Notes: generated by a model not told the origin, from the sequence alone. Counted from the first letter of the stretch, positions 19,338 through 29,132 are shown. The stretch: DNA of 64,000 nt from Agromyces protaetiae (GCF_030866785.1 NZ_CP133018.1:2542001-2606000); one strand, 5' to 3'. Program-made: numbers and translations.

Positions 19338-20168
19338 GTGATCGGAACAGCGAGGTCCGCGCGAGCGGAGGCGGTCCGACAGCGCTGGGCAGAGCGCGAG
19401 CAGTGGACCAGGGCCAGGTTCCGGGAACGTGGCGGGCTGAGCGGGCGGCCCCGGCGGCTCGTCGAGGACGAGATCGTGCTCGAGCACCTCGACCTCGTCG
19501 ACGGGCTCGTCCGGCGGCTCGCACCGCGCTATCGCGATCTCGGCGACCTGCGACAGGTCGGCTGTGTCGGGTTGATCAACGCGGTGCACCGGTTCGACCC
19601 GGTGCGAGGTGACGCGTTCGTGCCCTACGCCGTGCCGACCATCAGCGGCGAGGTCAAACGGTATCTTCGCGACCTGGGCTGGTTCGTGCGCCCGCCCCGC
19701 AGCGTGCAGGAGCTCCGGGCCGCCGCCGTACGGGCGATGCCTGATCTGGCACAGCAGTTGCGGCACGAGCCGACCGCCGGCGAGATCGCGGTCTACCTGC
19801 AGACCTCGCGGCAGGCCGTGCAGGAGGCGATCGCGACCCCCACGAGCCTGCATCCGATCTCGCTCGACGAGCGCGGCGACGACGAGTCGAGCGCGGACGC
19901 CATGCTCGGCGCGGTCGACGTCGGACTCGAGGGCGCCGACACACGCCTGCTGGTTCGCCGCGCGATCGCGGCCCTGCCGCCGCGCGATCGTCGGATCGTC
20001 TACCTGCGGTTCTTCGAGGAGCGGACGCAGCGTGAGATCGCCGCCGACATCGGGGTGACGCAGATGCAGGTGTCACGGCTGCTCACGAGCATTCTCATCA
20101 GACTGCGGGCGCGCGTGACCGCCGACCCGCATGCGGTCGGCGACCCCGAGGAGCTCGACGCCGGATGA
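19338..20168 (+). CDS. SigB/SigF-type alternative RNA polymerase sigma factor
   Basis: 276 residues starting at a GTG. Region 2 near residues 48–115 contains HLDLVDGLVRRLAPRYRDLGDLRQVGCVGLI and the -10-recognising RFDPVRGDAFVPYAVPTISGEVKRYLRD. Region 3 follows (VRPPRSVQEL), and region 4 with a helix-turn-helix is near 215–260 (ALPPRDRRIVYLRFFEERTQREIAADIGVTQMQVSRLL). This pattern fits the SigB/F/G stress and development subfamily. No anti-sigma or anti-anti-sigma gene is adjacent, which is unusual for the subfamily. Convergent with the first GT9 gene, 17 bases apart. Confidence 0.9.
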   Translation: MIGTARSARAEAVRQRWAEREQWTRARFRERGGLSGRPRRLVEDEIVLEHLDLVDGLVRRLAPRYRDLGDLRQVGCVGLINAVHRFDPVRGDAFVPYAVPTISGEVKRYLRDLGWFVRPPRSVQELRAAAVRAMPDLAQQLRHEPTAGEIAVYLQTSRQAVQEAIATPTSLHPISLDERGDDESSADAMLGAVDVGLEGADTRLLVRRAIAALPPRDRRIVYLRFFEERTQREIAADIGVTQMQVSRLLTSILIRLRARVTADPHAVGDPEELDAG

Positions 20169-20185
20169 GCCGCGACGCACGCGGT

Positions 20186-21142
20186 TCACGCGCCCGCACG
20201 GAGCCGTTCGAGCGCACGCACGACCTCGTCGGCGTGCACCGCGAGGAGTGCCGGGTCTGGCTCATCGGAGAAGGTGTCGCCTCGGCGGAGCTCGGCCCGG
20301 GTCAGCACCACGTGCGGCCCAGGCGGCGGGCCCCACTCGGACGGCGGCGCGGGACCGAAGATCACGACCGAGGGTACCCGGTACGCCGAGGCGAGATGCG
20401 CGGCGCCGGTGTCGACGGACACGAGCAGGCGTGCGGATGCCACGACCGCGGCGAACTCGGCGAGTCCGAGCCGCCCGGCCAGCACCCGATCGGCGCCGAT
20501 TCCCGCCGCGCCGGCGATGGCCACGGCGCGTGCGCGGTCGGCGTCGCCACCGGTGAAGACCACGGTCTCCCCCGCCGCCGCCAGGTTCCGGGCGACCGCG
20601 GCGAACCGCTCGGCCGGCCACCGGCGCGAACCGTAGAACGCCCCGACGTGCACGACCGCAGCGCGGCTGACCACCGGAGGGCCCGCCGGGGTCGAGATGC
20701 GCACCTCGTCGGCGTCGGCCTCGGCGCCGAACGCCCGCACGAGCCGGGCCCAGCGCTCGCGCTCGAGCATCCCGTCGACCCAGCGAGGCCCGTCTGGCGC
20801 GTCGGGCCGGTGGGCGATGAGCGCACGCGGACGCAGTGCCGCGAGGAGTTCGGCGCTCTCCGGGCCGCAGCCGTGCAGGTTCACGGCCACATCGACCTCC
20901 CGCCCACCGACGTCGATGGGTCGCGACAGGCCCGGGGTCGGCACGAGCTCGTCGACGGCGCCCACGAGGTCGACAATGGGCTCGAGCCAACCCGTCGTCG
21001 CGAGCACGATCCGATGCCGCGGATACGCGCGTCGCAGTGCGGCGAGCGCGGGCACCGCGACGAGCAGGTCTCCGAGCTTGAGCGCCCGCAGCACGAGCAT
21101 GATCGGCCGCGGGTCGTGCCGGCGATCCGCGCGAACGACCAC
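20186..21142 (-). CDS. glycosyltransferase family 9 (heptosyltransferase-type) protein 1
   Basis: About 318 residues from a GTG with GGAAGG 8 bases upstream; an internal ATG 14 codons in (MLVLRALKLGDLL) is an alternative start. GT9 hallmarks: LRALKLGDLLVAVPALAALRRAYP at the N-terminus, VNLHGCGPES near 100, VHVGAFYGSRRWPAERFAAV near 180 and the C-terminal nucleotide-sugar site SVDTGAAHLASAYRVPSVVIFGP near 255. Known GT9 enzymes transfer ADP-activated heptose to LPS core. The neighbouring ADP-heptose genes support a heptose donor here. Divergent from the GmhB-like gene, with a 96-base shared control region. Confidence 0.85.
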   Translation of the reverse strand: MVVRADRRHDPRPIMLVLRALKLGDLLVAVPALAALRRAYPRHRIVLATTGWLEPIVDLVGAVDELVPTPGLSRPIDVGGREVDVAVNLHGCGPESAELLAALRPRALIAHRPDAPDGPRWVDGMLERERWARLVRAFGAEADADEVRISTPAGPPVVSRAAVVHVGAFYGSRRWPAERFAAVARNLAAAGETVVFTGGDADRARAVAIAGAAGIGADRVLAGRLGLAEFAAVVASARLLVSVDTGAAHLASAYRVPSVVIFGPAPPSEWGPPPGPHVVLTRAELRRGDTFSDEPDPALLAVHADEVVRALERLRAGA

Positions 21143-21238
21143 GCCACCACCCTTCCAGGCGGGACCGCGCGGCGGAAGGGCTCCGCCTTCGGGAACCGGC
21201 GACGTTTGACGCCCGCTCCCGATGGGAAGTACTCCAGC

Positions 21239-21796
21239 ATGACCCTGGTCACTGCTTCGAGCGCCGTGGGGGCACCCGCGGCCGTGCTGTTCGACCGCGA
21301 CGGCACGCTCGTGAGAGACGTGCCCTATAACGGGGATCCCGAGCAGGTCATGGTCATGCCGACGGCCCGCGCCGCCCTCGGCCTGCTCAGGGCGCGAGGC
21401 ATCCGCATCGGCGTGGTGACCAATCAGTCCGGAGTCGCACGCGGACTCATCACGCCGATGCAGGTGGCGGCGGTGAACGCGCGGGTCGACGCTCTGCTCG
21501 GGCCGTTCGAGGTCTGGGCGGTGTGCGAGCACGGCCCCGGCGACGGCTGCGACTGCCGGAAGCCGGCGCCCGGGCTGGTCCTGCGCGCGGCACGTGAGCT
21601 CGGGGTCGCTGCGTCGTCGGTGGTCGTAATCGGGGACATCGGCGCGGATGTCTCGGCGGCACTCGCGGCGGGAGCGCGAGCCGTGCTCGTCCCGACGCCG
21701 GAGACCCGGCCCGAGGAGGTGGGCGCCGCCCCCGTGGTGGCGCGGACGCTCCTCGCCGCGGTGTCAGCGGCCCTCGGCTCGGAGGTGCCGGCATGA
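21239..21796 (+). CDS. gmhB: HAD-IIIA phosphatase, D-glycero-D-manno-heptose 1,7-bisphosphate phosphatase-like (GmhB)
   Basis: 185 residues. HAD motif I VLFDRDGTLV near residue 18, motif II VVTNQSGVARG near 62, the zinc-loop signature CEHGPGDGCDCRKPAPG near 100 (C-x-H … C-x-C, diagnostic of GmhB/HisB-type phosphatases) and motif IV VIGDIGADV near 130. It would remove the C7 phosphate of heptose 1,7-bisphosphate before nucleotidyl transfer. I chose the ATG at 21239, preceded by GGGAAG. It overlaps the next gene by 4 bases and is the first gene of a tightly packed plus-strand operon running to about 27.9 kb. Confidence 0.85.
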   Translation: MTLVTASSAVGAPAAVLFDRDGTLVRDVPYNGDPEQVMVMPTARAALGLLRARGIRIGVVTNQSGVARGLITPMQVAAVNARVDALLGPFEVWAVCEHGPGDGCDCRKPAPGLVLRAARELGVAASSVVVIGDIGADVSAALAAGARAVLVPTPETRPEEVGAAPVVARTLLAAVSAALGSEVPA

Positions 21797-22842
21797 CCGG
21801 CACGGTGCTGGTCGCGCGCCTCGACAGCGCGGGCGACGTGCTGCTCGCCGGCCCGGCCATCCGGGCCGTCGCCGCACGCGCACGCGTCGAGCTGCTGTGC
21901 GGTCCGAACGGCGCGGAGGCCGGCTCCCTGCTCCCCGGGGTCCACCAGACCGAGGTGTGGGCGGCGCCGTGGATCGTCGAGCCGGCGCCCGCGGCGACGC
22001 CCCGACACGTCGACCGGCTGATCGAGCTGGTGTGCGGGCTCGATCCCGACGAGGCGATCGTGCTCACGTCGTTCCACCAGAGCCCGCTCCCGCTCGCGCT
22101 GCTGCTGCGCCTCGCCGGGGTCCCGAGGATCACGGGCGCGAGCGTCGACTACGCGGGCACGCTGCTCGACGTGCGACTCCGGCCCGGTGAGGACTTCGCC
22201 GAGGAGCAGTCGGAGGTCACCCGCGCGCTCGGCATCGCCGCGGCGGCCGGTTATGTGCTTCCCGCGGACGATGACGGGCGGCTCGCGGTGGCCCCGCCGC
22301 CGGACACCGCAGCGCTGACCGGGTCCCGACCGTACGTGGTCGTGCATCCCGGAGCCGCGGTGCCGGCCAGGACCTGGCCGGCCGGACATCACCGTGCGGC
22401 CGTGCAGCGGCTGCGCGACGCCGGCCTCGGCGTGGTCGTGACCGGCTCGGCGCGCGAGCGCGAGTTGACGGCGTGGGTCGCGGGCGAGGCGGGGCTCGAT
22501 CTCGGCGGCCGCACGGACCTCAGGCAGCTGTCCGGGGTGCTCGCCGGCGCGGCGGCGGTCGTGGTCGGCAACACCGGTGCCGCACATCTCGCGGCCGCGG
22601 TCGGCAGCCCCGTGGTGAGCCTGTTCTCGCCGGTCGTCTCCGAACGGTGCTGGCGTCCGTTCGGGGTTCCCGTGGTCGTGCTCGGACGGACGGACACCGC
22701 ATGCGCCGGAAGCCGGGCTCGGGTGTGCCCCGTGCCGGGCCATCCATGCCTGGCCGACGTGACCCCTGCGACGGTGGTGGAGGCCGTGCTGGGTGTCGCA
22801 CGCACGCCGTCGGCTGCCCAGGTCGAGGTGATCGCGACATGA
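21793..22842 (+). CDS. glycosyltransferase family 9 (heptosyltransferase-type) protein 2
   Basis: 349 residues. VLVARLDSAGDVLLAGPAIRAVA at the N-terminus, VVHPGAAVPARTWPAGHH near 175 and GNTGAAHLAAAVGSPVVSLFSP near 260 give a clear GT9 two-domain GT-B fold. A Cys-containing segment (CAGSRARVCPVPGHPC) near residue 300 is present in several actinobacterial members. Overlaps gmhB and the following gene by 4 bases each (ATGA). The donor is probably ADP-heptose and the acceptor is unknown. Confidence 0.85.
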   Translation: MTGTVLVARLDSAGDVLLAGPAIRAVAARARVELLCGPNGAEAGSLLPGVHQTEVWAAPWIVEPAPAATPRHVDRLIELVCGLDPDEAIVLTSFHQSPLPLALLLRLAGVPRITGASVDYAGTLLDVRLRPGEDFAEEQSEVTRALGIAAAAGYVLPADDDGRLAVAPPPDTAALTGSRPYVVVHPGAAVPARTWPAGHHRAAVQRLRDAGLGVVVTGSARERELTAWVAGEAGLDLGGRTDLRQLSGVLAGAAAVVVGNTGAAHLAAAVGSPVVSLFSPVVSERCWRPFGVPVVVLGRTDTACAGSRARVCPVPGHPCLADVTPATVVEAVLGVARTPSAAQVEVIAT

Positions 22843-23906
22843 GGATCCTCATCTGGCATGTGCACGGCGGGTGGATGGACGGCTTCGTGCAGGGTCGCCA
22901 TACCTACCTCCTGCCGACCGACCCGAGCCACGGGCCATGGGGGCTCGGGCGCGGCGGTCGTCCGTGGCCGGTCAGCGCGATCGAGGTCGACCCCGGCGCC
23001 CTGCACGACGAGGAGATCGACGTCGTCGTCCTCCAGCGGCCCGACGAGCTCAGCGCGGTCGAGCAGCTCACGGGACGACGACCCGGCAGGGACCTGGCGG
23101 CCGTCTTCCTCGAACACAACACGCCCAAGCGGGAACCGGTGACGGAACGGCATGCGCTCGCCGACCGCGACGACATCCCCATCGTGCACGTGACGCAGTT
23201 CAACCGGGTGGTGTGGGACTCCGGGCGCGCACCCACCGTCGTGATCGAGCACGGGGTGCCGGATCCGGGGCTGCACTACACCGGCCGTCTGGAACGGCTC
23301 GCCTTCGTGGCGAACGAGCCGGTGCGCCGGCGGCGCGTCGTGGGCGCCGACCTGCTGGCGAGCTTCGGCAGCGCCGGCGGCATCGACGCCTACGGCATGG
23401 GCGTCACCGAGCTCCCCGCCGCGCTCGGACTCGACGAAGCACGGCTCCGCCCGGTCGGCGATCTGGCGCCGGCCGACCTGCACGCGTCGATGGCGGACCG
23501 CCGCGCCTACCTGCACCTCGCGCGCTGGACCTCGCTCGGGCTGTCGCTGCTCGAAGCCATGGCGCTCGGCATGCCCGTGATCGTGCTCGGCACCACCGAG
23601 GCGGTCCGGGCCGTGCCGCCCGGCGCCGGCGTCCTCTCGACGAGTGTCGACACGCTGGTGGCTGCCGCACGTTCGCTGATCGAGGACCCCGTCGAGGCCG
23701 CGCGGCTCGGTGCCGCTGGACGCCGGGCGGCGCTCGATCGCTATGGCCTCGGCCGGTTCCTGGGCGAGTGGGATGCCCTGCTCGCCGACGTCGTCGAACG
23801 GACCAGCCGCCGGAGCGGCGCCGCCACGAGCCGCACCGCGCACGTCGCGGCGTCGGGTGAGACCTCGGCACGAGAACGGAAAGGGACGACATGCGAATCG
23901 CGATGA
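22839..23906 (+). CDS. GT4-like glycosyltransferase
   Basis: 355 residues from the ATG at 22839, which overlaps the preceding stop. The N-terminus [16 protein letters not shown] is followed by [12 protein letters not shown] near 90. The C-terminal half has the GT-B retaining-transferase signature [21 protein letters not shown] near 230–250 (an E-x7-E-like pattern). It lacks the long N-terminal acceptor domain of the next gene. The sugar donor cannot be told from sequence. The cluster context suggests extension of a heptose-containing glycan. The last five codons overlap the start of the next gene. Confidence 0.75.
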   Translation: MRILIWHVHGGWMDGFVQGRHTYLLPTDPSHGPWGLGRGGRPWPVSAIEVDPGALHDEEIDVVVLQRPDELSAVEQLTGRRPGRDLAAVFLEHNTPKREPVTERHALADRDDIPIVHVTQFNRVVWDSGRAPTVVIEHGVPDPGLHYTGRLERLAFVANEPVRRRRVVGADLLASFGSAGGIDAYGMGVTELPAALGLDEARLRPVGDLAPADLHASMADRRAYLHLARWTSLGLSLLEAMALGMPVIVLGTTEAVRAVPPGAGVLSTSVDTLVAAARSLIEDPVEAARLGAAGRRAALDRYGLGRFLGEWDALLADVVERTSRRSGAATSRTAHVAASGETSARERKGTTCESR

Positions 23907-25189
23907 TCTCCGAACACGCCAGCCCACTGGCCACCCTCGGCGGGGTCGACGCCGGCGGACAGAACGTCCATGTGGCGGCCCTGTCGACCGCGCTCGCCCG
24001 ACGCGGGCACCAGGTTCGGGTCTACACCCGACGTGACGATCCCGACCTTCCGCCGAGGGTCGGCTTCGCCGACGGGGTCGATGTCGTGCACCTCGACGCC
24101 GGCCCACCGGCACCGGTGTCGAAGGATCTGCTGCTGCCGTTCATCCCGGATCTCGCGGCCGGTGCACGTGCGGACTGGGAGCGCTTCCGCCCCGACCTGG
24201 TGCACAGCCATTTCTGGATGTCGGGCGTGGCCGCGCTCACGGCCGCGGATGACTGGGCCGTCGCGAACGCGCCCATGCCCGTGGTGCACACGTTCCATGC
24301 GCTCGGCGTCGTCAAGCGCCGCCATCAGGGCGCACTGGACACGAGCCCACCCGAACGGGAATGGCTCGAGCCGGACGTCGGCCGCCGGGCCGATGGGATC
24401 GTCGCGACGTGTTCGGATGAGGCGTTCGAGCTCCGCAACCTCGGCGTGGACCGCCGCAGCATCACCGTCATCCCCTGCGGCGTCGACCTCGATCACTTCA
24501 CCCCGGATGGACCGGCTGACCCGCGACGGGCGCGCTACCGCGTGCTGAGCGTGGGGCGTCTCGTGCCACGGAAGGGCGTAGGCACGGTGATCGAGGCCGT
24601 CGCCGCGCTCGCGCAGCAGGGCGTCGATCTCGAGCTGATCGTGGTCGGCGGCGGCGCCGAGGCCGACGACCGCACAGATCCCGAGCTCGAGCGGCTCCGC
24701 GGCATCGCCGAGCGTTCGGGCGCGGCGGCGCGCATCGAGCTGCGCGGCCGGCTTCCCCAGGCGGAGCTGCCGACCCTGTATCGATCGGCCGACCTCGTGC
24801 TGTGCACGCCCTGGTACGAGCCGTTCGGCATCGTGCCCCTGGAGGCGATGGCGTGCGGCGTCCCGGTGGTGGCCTCGTCGGTCGGTGGCCTCATCGACAG
24901 CGTCGTGGACGGCCGGACCGGGCGCCACGTCCCGCCGCGCGACGTGGAGGCGATCGCGTCGGTCGTCCAAAGCCTGCTCGACGACGAGACCGAGCGCGAC
25001 CGGCTCGGCGCGAACGGCCGCCGGCGCATGCTGAGCCGGTACTCGTGGGACCGGGTCGCGGCCGACACGGAGCGCTGCTACCGCTCGGTCGTCGCCCGTG
25101 TGCGAGGTGCGGGTGCCGGCGTCGCGCGCGCGGCCGCCGAGCCGGATGACGGCGCGACGACGATCCGGCGAAGCGAGGCCCGGCGGTGA
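23891..25189 (+). CDS. GT4 family glycosyltransferase
   Basis: 432 residues. The N-terminal [31 protein letters not shown] and [13 protein letters not shown] near 100 place it with MshA/sucrose-synthase-like GT4 enzymes. The C-terminal donor site is [25 protein letters not shown] near 315–340, and the phosphate-binding [16 protein letters not shown] is near 220. It probably acts at the cytosolic membrane face using an NDP-sugar. It overlaps the phosphoheptose isomerase by 4 bases (GTGA), so it belongs to the same transcript. Confidence 0.85.
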   Translation: MRIAMISEHASPLATLGGVDAGGQNVHVAALSTALARRGHQVRVYTRRDDPDLPPRVGFADGVDVVHLDAGPPAPVSKDLLLPFIPDLAAGARADWERFRPDLVHSHFWMSGVAALTAADDWAVANAPMPVVHTFHALGVVKRRHQGALDTSPPEREWLEPDVGRRADGIVATCSDEAFELRNLGVDRRSITVIPCGVDLDHFTPDGPADPRRARYRVLSVGRLVPRKGVGTVIEAVAALAQQGVDLELIVVGGGAEADDRTDPELERLRGIAERSGAAARIELRGRLPQAELPTLYRSADLVLCTPWYEPFGIVPLEAMACGVPVVASSVGGLIDSVVDGRTGRHVPPRDVEAIASVVQSLLDDETERDRLGANGRRRMLSRYSWDRVAADTERCYRSVVARVRGAGAGVARAAAEPDDGATTIRRSEARR

Positions 25190-25797
25190 TCGTCCGGCAG
25201 GCGGCTCCGGCGACCGCCGCACCCCGGCTGGCGCGATCGATCGCCGCGCACACGCGCGGTCTCCGGCCGGTCTTGGACGCGCTCGAGCTCGAGGCGCCTC
25301 GACTCGCGGCGTGGGCGATGCACCTCGCGACCCGGCTCGGGTCCGGGTCCCGCCTGCTCGTGGCCGGCAACGGCGGCTCGGCCGCCGAGGCACAGCATCT
25401 CGCCGCCGAGTTCGTGGGGCGCTTCCGCGAGGACCGCCGCCCGTTCGCCGCGATCGCGCTGAACACGGACTCGTCGGCGGTGACGGCGATCGCCAACGAC
25501 TACGGCTTCGAGCAGGTCTTCGCACGCCAGGTGCTCGCCCACGCCAGACCGGGCGACGTCCTGCTGCTGCTCTCGACGAGCGGGGCGAGCGCCAATCTGC
25601 TGGCGGCGGCCGACGCCGCACGCCGCGCGGGAGCCAGGCGGTGGGCGATCACCGGTCCGGCGCCGAACCCGCTCGCGACCGTGTGCGACGAGGCGATCAC
25701 CCTGCCGGGCACGGCGGCGAACGTCCAGGAGGCCGAGCTCGTGGCGGTGCACGCCCTGTGTGTCGCGTTCGACGCGGCGATCGGTGGCGCGGGATGA
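25186..25797 (+). CDS. gmhA: SIS-domain phosphoheptose isomerase (GmhA-like)
   Basis: 203 residues from a GTG. GmhA converts sedoheptulose 7-phosphate to D-glycero-D-manno-heptose 7-phosphate, the first step of ADP-heptose synthesis. Visible: [24 protein letters not shown] near 60–80 with the His/Glu metal ligands, [24 protein letters not shown] near 95–120, and SIS core [14 protein letters not shown] near 130. These match GmhA over generic SIS proteins. Overlaps the following HldE-type gene (ATGA). Confidence 0.88.
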   Translation: MIVRQAAPATAAPRLARSIAAHTRGLRPVLDALELEAPRLAAWAMHLATRLGSGSRLLVAGNGGSAAEAQHLAAEFVGRFREDRRPFAAIALNTDSSAVTAIANDYGFEQVFARQVLAHARPGDVLLLLSTSGASANLLAAADAARRAGARRWAITGPAPNPLATVCDEAITLPGTAANVQEAELVAVHALCVAFDAAIGGAG

Positions 25798-27152
25798 GGA
25801 TCGCGGTGGTCGGCGACAGCCTCCTCGACGTGGACCTCGACGGCGGCGCCACCCGGCTGAGTCCCGACGCGCCCGTCCCCGTCGTCGATGTCGTGCACGC
25901 CACGGATCGAGCCGGCGGCGCCGGTCTGGTGGCGACGCTGCTCGCGCGTGACGGCGTCGAGGTCACGCTGATCACCGCGCTCGCCGACGACGCCGCGGCA
26001 GACCGGCTGCGCGCGGCGCTCGTCGGCATCCAGCTCGTGGCCGGGCGTCTGCTCGGACCGACCCCCGTGAAGACGCGCGTGCGCGCCGACGGGCATGCAG
26101 TGGCCCGCCTCGACGAGGCATGCCGGGATGTGCCCGCGCTGACGCTCGCCCACGAGGCCGCCGCCGTGCTCGCTTCGGCCGACGCGGTCGTCGTCGCCGA
26201 CTACGGGCGCGGCGTCCTCGCCGACCCCGGCCTTCGTCGAACGCTCCGCCGGGCCGCAGCGGACCGGCCGATCGTATGGGACCCGCACCCGCGAGGCTCA
26301 CGGCCGATCGCGGGCCTGAGCCTCGTCACACCGAATGCCGCGGAGGCGTCGGGCGCCACCGGCCGTCGCATCGCGAACGTCGCCGAGGCGGTGCCCGCCG
26401 CGGCGAGTCTGCGGCAGATCTGGCGGGCTGCGGCGGTCGGTGTGACGCTCGGTCCGCTCGGTGCGGTGCTCGCCGACGGCCGGCACCTGCCGGCCGTGCT
26501 GCCGGTGTCGGCGGTGCACGGCATCGACCCCTGCGGCGCCGGCGATCGGCTCGCGGCTGAGGCCGCCACCGCGCTCGCGCGCGGCGCGGACGCGCACGAG
26601 GCGATGCGGCTCGGCGTGGACCGCGCCGCCGAGTTCCTGCGTGCGGGCGGCGTCGCCACACTCGACGCCGGCACGCCACCGGTGCCGGTCCACGGGCGCT
26701 CGGACGCGCTCGGAGTCGTGTCGACCACGCGCGCGACCGGCGGCACCGTCGTCGCGACCGGTGGCTGCTTCGATCTGCTCCATGCGGGGCACGTCCGCAC
26801 CCTGCAGGCCGCACGCGCGATGGGCGATTGCCTCATCGTCTGCCTGAACTCCGATGCCTCGGTGCGGCGTCTCAAGGGGCACGGCCGGCCGATCATCGCC
26901 GAGCCCGACCGGGTGGACTTGTTGCTCGCCCTCGCCTGCGTCGACGCGGTCCTCGTGTTCGAGGAGGACACCCCGGTCGGCGCACTGCGCCGGCTGGCCC
27001 CCGACCTCTGGGTCAAAGGCGGTGACTACCGCGACACCGAGATCCCCGAGACCGGCGTGCTCGCCGAATGGGGCGGCAGGGCGGTCTCCGTGCCGCAGCA
27101 TCCCGCCCGCTCGTCTTCCGCACTCGCCGCCGCGCTGGCCGCGGTCGGGTGA
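25794..27152 (+). CDS. HldE-like bifunctional heptose kinase/adenylyltransferase, copy 1
   Basis: 452 residues. The PfkB-type kinase domain (about 1–300) has VVGDSLLDVDLDGGATRLSPDAPVP, TPVKTRVRADGH near 85 and catalytic GIDPCGAGDRLA near 250. The nucleotidyltransferase domain (about 315–452) has GGCFDLLHAGHVRTLQAARAMGD with the HxGH motif, SDASVRRLKGHGRPI, and WVKGGDY near 410. Together they would phosphorylate heptose 7-phosphate at C1 and adenylate it. The segment after RAGGAG differs from the GGAANVA-type motif of copy 2 and typical HldE proteins (no Asn), so substrate preference may differ or kinase activity may be reduced. Confidence 0.85.
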   Translation: MRIAVVGDSLLDVDLDGGATRLSPDAPVPVVDVVHATDRAGGAGLVATLLARDGVEVTLITALADDAAADRLRAALVGIQLVAGRLLGPTPVKTRVRADGHAVARLDEACRDVPALTLAHEAAAVLASADAVVVADYGRGVLADPGLRRTLRRAAADRPIVWDPHPRGSRPIAGLSLVTPNAAEASGATGRRIANVAEAVPAAASLRQIWRAAAVGVTLGPLGAVLADGRHLPAVLPVSAVHGIDPCGAGDRLAAEAATALARGADAHEAMRLGVDRAAEFLRAGGVATLDAGTPPVPVHGRSDALGVVSTTRATGGTVVATGGCFDLLHAGHVRTLQAARAMGDCLIVCLNSDASVRRLKGHGRPIIAEPDRVDLLLALACVDAVLVFEEDTPVGALRRLAPDLWVKGGDYRDTEIPETGVLAEWGGRAVSVPQHPARSSSALAAALAAVG

Positions 27153-27184
27153 ATCCACGCCATCGACCGAAAGGAACCACCAGC

Positions 27185-27883
27185 ATGCCGGACCCCACAG
27201 CTCTCGGACGCATCGTGATCACCGGCGGCAGTGCCGGGCTGGGCGCGGCGATCGCCGACGCCATCGCCGACGGCGGCGGCACGCCCATCGTGCTCGACCG
27301 CATCGTGCCGGCCGACGCCCGACACGAGACGCACCAGGCGGATGTCTCGGACGCCCGCCGGCTCGAGCACGTCATCGAGGAGATCGCGACGAACGACGGC
27401 GGCCTCGACGGGCTCGTCACCGCCGCGGGCATCGATCGCCCCGGTCGCCTCGACCGCATCGACCCCGTCGAGTGGGAGCGCGTGATCGCGGTGAACCTGC
27501 TCGGCACGGTCGCCGCGGTGCGCGCCGCACTCCCCCATCTCGAAGCATCCGCCGGTCGCGTGGTGACCGTGGCCTCCACGCTGGCGCTCTCCGCCGTCTC
27601 GGACGCGACGGCCTACTGCGCATCGAAGTTCGGCGTGCTCGGGTTCTCGCGCGCGCTCGCCGCGGAGACGAAGGGGCGGGTGGGGGTCACGACGCTGATC
27701 CCGGGCGGTATGCGCACGCACTTCTTCGACGACCGCGACGAGCAGTATCGCCCGGGCCCGGACGCGAAGCTCAGCGATCCCGCCGACGTCGCCGCCGCGG
27801 TGGTGTTCGCCCTCAGCCGGCCACCGGGCTCCGAGATTCGTGAGCTGCTCGTGTGCCACGCCGAAGAGAGCTCATGGCCATGA
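27185..27883 (+). CDS. short-chain dehydrogenase/reductase (classical SDR)
   Basis: 232 residues; the ATG at 27185 has AAAGGA about 10 bases upstream. NAD(P)-binding TGGSAGLGAAIADAI near residue 12, VTAAGIDRPG near 75, catalytic Ser region VASTLALSA near 125 and YCASKFG near 140. It ends the plus-strand heptose operon. It is too short, and of the wrong subfamily, to be the extended-SDR epimerase HldD, so it may reduce or oxidise a sugar intermediate. The product is not identified. Its last 71 bases overlap the convergent GT9 gene. Confidence 0.85.
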   Translation: MPDPTALGRIVITGGSAGLGAAIADAIADGGGTPIVLDRIVPADARHETHQADVSDARRLEHVIEEIATNDGGLDGLVTAAGIDRPGRLDRIDPVEWERVIAVNLLGTVAAVRAALPHLEASAGRVVTVASTLALSAVSDATAYCASKFGVLGFSRALAAETKGRVGVTTLIPGGMRTHFFDDRDEQYRPGPDAKLSDPADVAAAVVFALSRPPGSEIRELLVCHAEESSWP

Positions 27884-28982
27884 GCTGACGGGCGTCGGCG
27901 AGCACGGGTGCTACCGCCACATCGGCCACGAACGAGACGTCGTGCTCGCAGCGCGGCGCGGTCCATCCGACCTGTGTGACATCGGCGTCGCACACCGGGC
28001 AGCGCACCGTGAACGCGAGGTGCACCCGGTGCCTCGCCCGAGCGAAGGGCGCGGCGTTCACGACGTTCCCGAACCAGAAGACGCCGACCGTCGACGCCCC
28101 GACGGCCTGGGCCAGATGACGCGGGCCGCTGTCGTTCGCGATCATGACGGCCGACGACGCGGCGAGCGCGGCGGTCTCACCGATCGCGAGGCGGCCCGCG
28201 AGCACCGAGATCCGGCCGTCGATGTCGGTGTCGCAGAGGTCGCGGGCCTCGTCGGCGACCCGGTCCGCCAGCTCGGCGTCCGCGGCATCGCCGACGAGGC
28301 GCACGTGCGCGCCGTCGTCGAGCAGTGCGGCGGCGACCTGCGCGAAGCGACCGGGCGGCCAGCGCCGTCGCGGGTCGCCGGCTCCGGCGTGGATGACGGC
28401 GAGCGGCGCGCCGTCGGCGGGCACATGGGCCGCGACCGCGGCGAACTCCGCCTCGGTCAGCCGGATGCGGGGCTCGAGCGTCACGGGCGGCGCGCCGGCG
28501 AGCGCCGCGACCTCGAGCCACCGCATGATCTCGTGCTGGTAGTACACGTACGGCAGCGTGCGGTCGAGCCGCTCGGCGTCGTCGGTCGCGAGTCCCACCG
28601 TGCGCCGCGGCGCGAGCGTGCGGAGGAACGGGTTCGAGTACCGGCCTCCCCCGTGCAGCTGCACTCCGAGGTCGAACCCGCCGACGTGCGCGAGGCGCGC
28701 ACGGAAGGCCGTGGCGCTCTCGGCCGGTTCGCCGGGCGCCTCCTCCCGGATCCCGGGCAGCGCCGGCAGCGCCTCGACCCGTGAGACCGACGACGGCCGG
28801 CCGCGCAGCAGTGCGGCGTGCAGCGGACTGCCCAGCAGGACGAGCTCGGCGTCCGGGTACACCGCGGCGAGCGCGTCGATGGCGGGCATCGCGAGGAGGA
28901 GGTCGCCGAGCCCGCCCCCGCGGAGCACCGCGATGCGACGGACGTCTGGGAAAGGACGTTCGTCGACGGTCACGACGGGCAT
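27813..28982 (-). CDS. glycosyltransferase family 9 (heptosyltransferase-type) protein 3
   Basis: 389 residues from the ATG at 28982 (GAGGAGG 4–5 bases upstream). IAVLRGGGLGDLLLAMPAIDAL near residue 18, VQLHGGGRYSNPFLR near 105, VIHAGAGDPRRRWPPGRFAQ near 205 and IANDSGPRHLAQAVGASTVGVFW near 280. Near the C-terminus, CPVC followed after 14 residues by a further Cys and a His (CEHD) looks like a small metal-binding knuckle not found in standard LPS heptosyltransferases. Convergent with, and overlapping, the SDR gene by 71 bases. Divergent from HldE copy 2. Confidence 0.85.
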   Translation of the reverse strand: MPVVTVDERPFPDVRRIAVLRGGGLGDLLLAMPAIDALAAVYPDAELVLLGSPLHAALLRGRPSSVSRVEALPALPGIREEAPGEPAESATAFRARLAHVGGFDLGVQLHGGGRYSNPFLRTLAPRRTVGLATDDAERLDRTLPYVYYQHEIMRWLEVAALAGAPPVTLEPRIRLTEAEFAAVAAHVPADGAPLAVIHAGAGDPRRRWPPGRFAQVAAALLDDGAHVRLVGDAADAELADRVADEARDLCDTDIDGRISVLAGRLAIGETAALAASSAVMIANDSGPRHLAQAVGASTVGVFWFGNVVNAAPFARARHRVHLAFTVRCPVCDADVTQVGWTAPRCEHDVSFVADVAVAPVLADARQLMAMSSLRRGTRAAHESRSPVAG

Positions 28983-29132
28983 GTGTCCTCCTCGAATACG
29001 CGGGCGCACATGAGCCGCCGCGGCTGCGGCGACGGCCGCCGCTGCCCGGGCGGCGTCCGGCTCTCCTGGGACTCTGCCCGATCGCGGCCGGCGTGAAACC
29101 TTCGTCGAACCTCGAATGCGCTGAGGGCGCGC

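Noticed and set aside
27185..27883. SDR as the missing HldD heptose epimerase
   Set aside because: It is a 232-residue classical SDR with a YCASK motif. HldD is an extended SDR of about 310 residues with different motifs.
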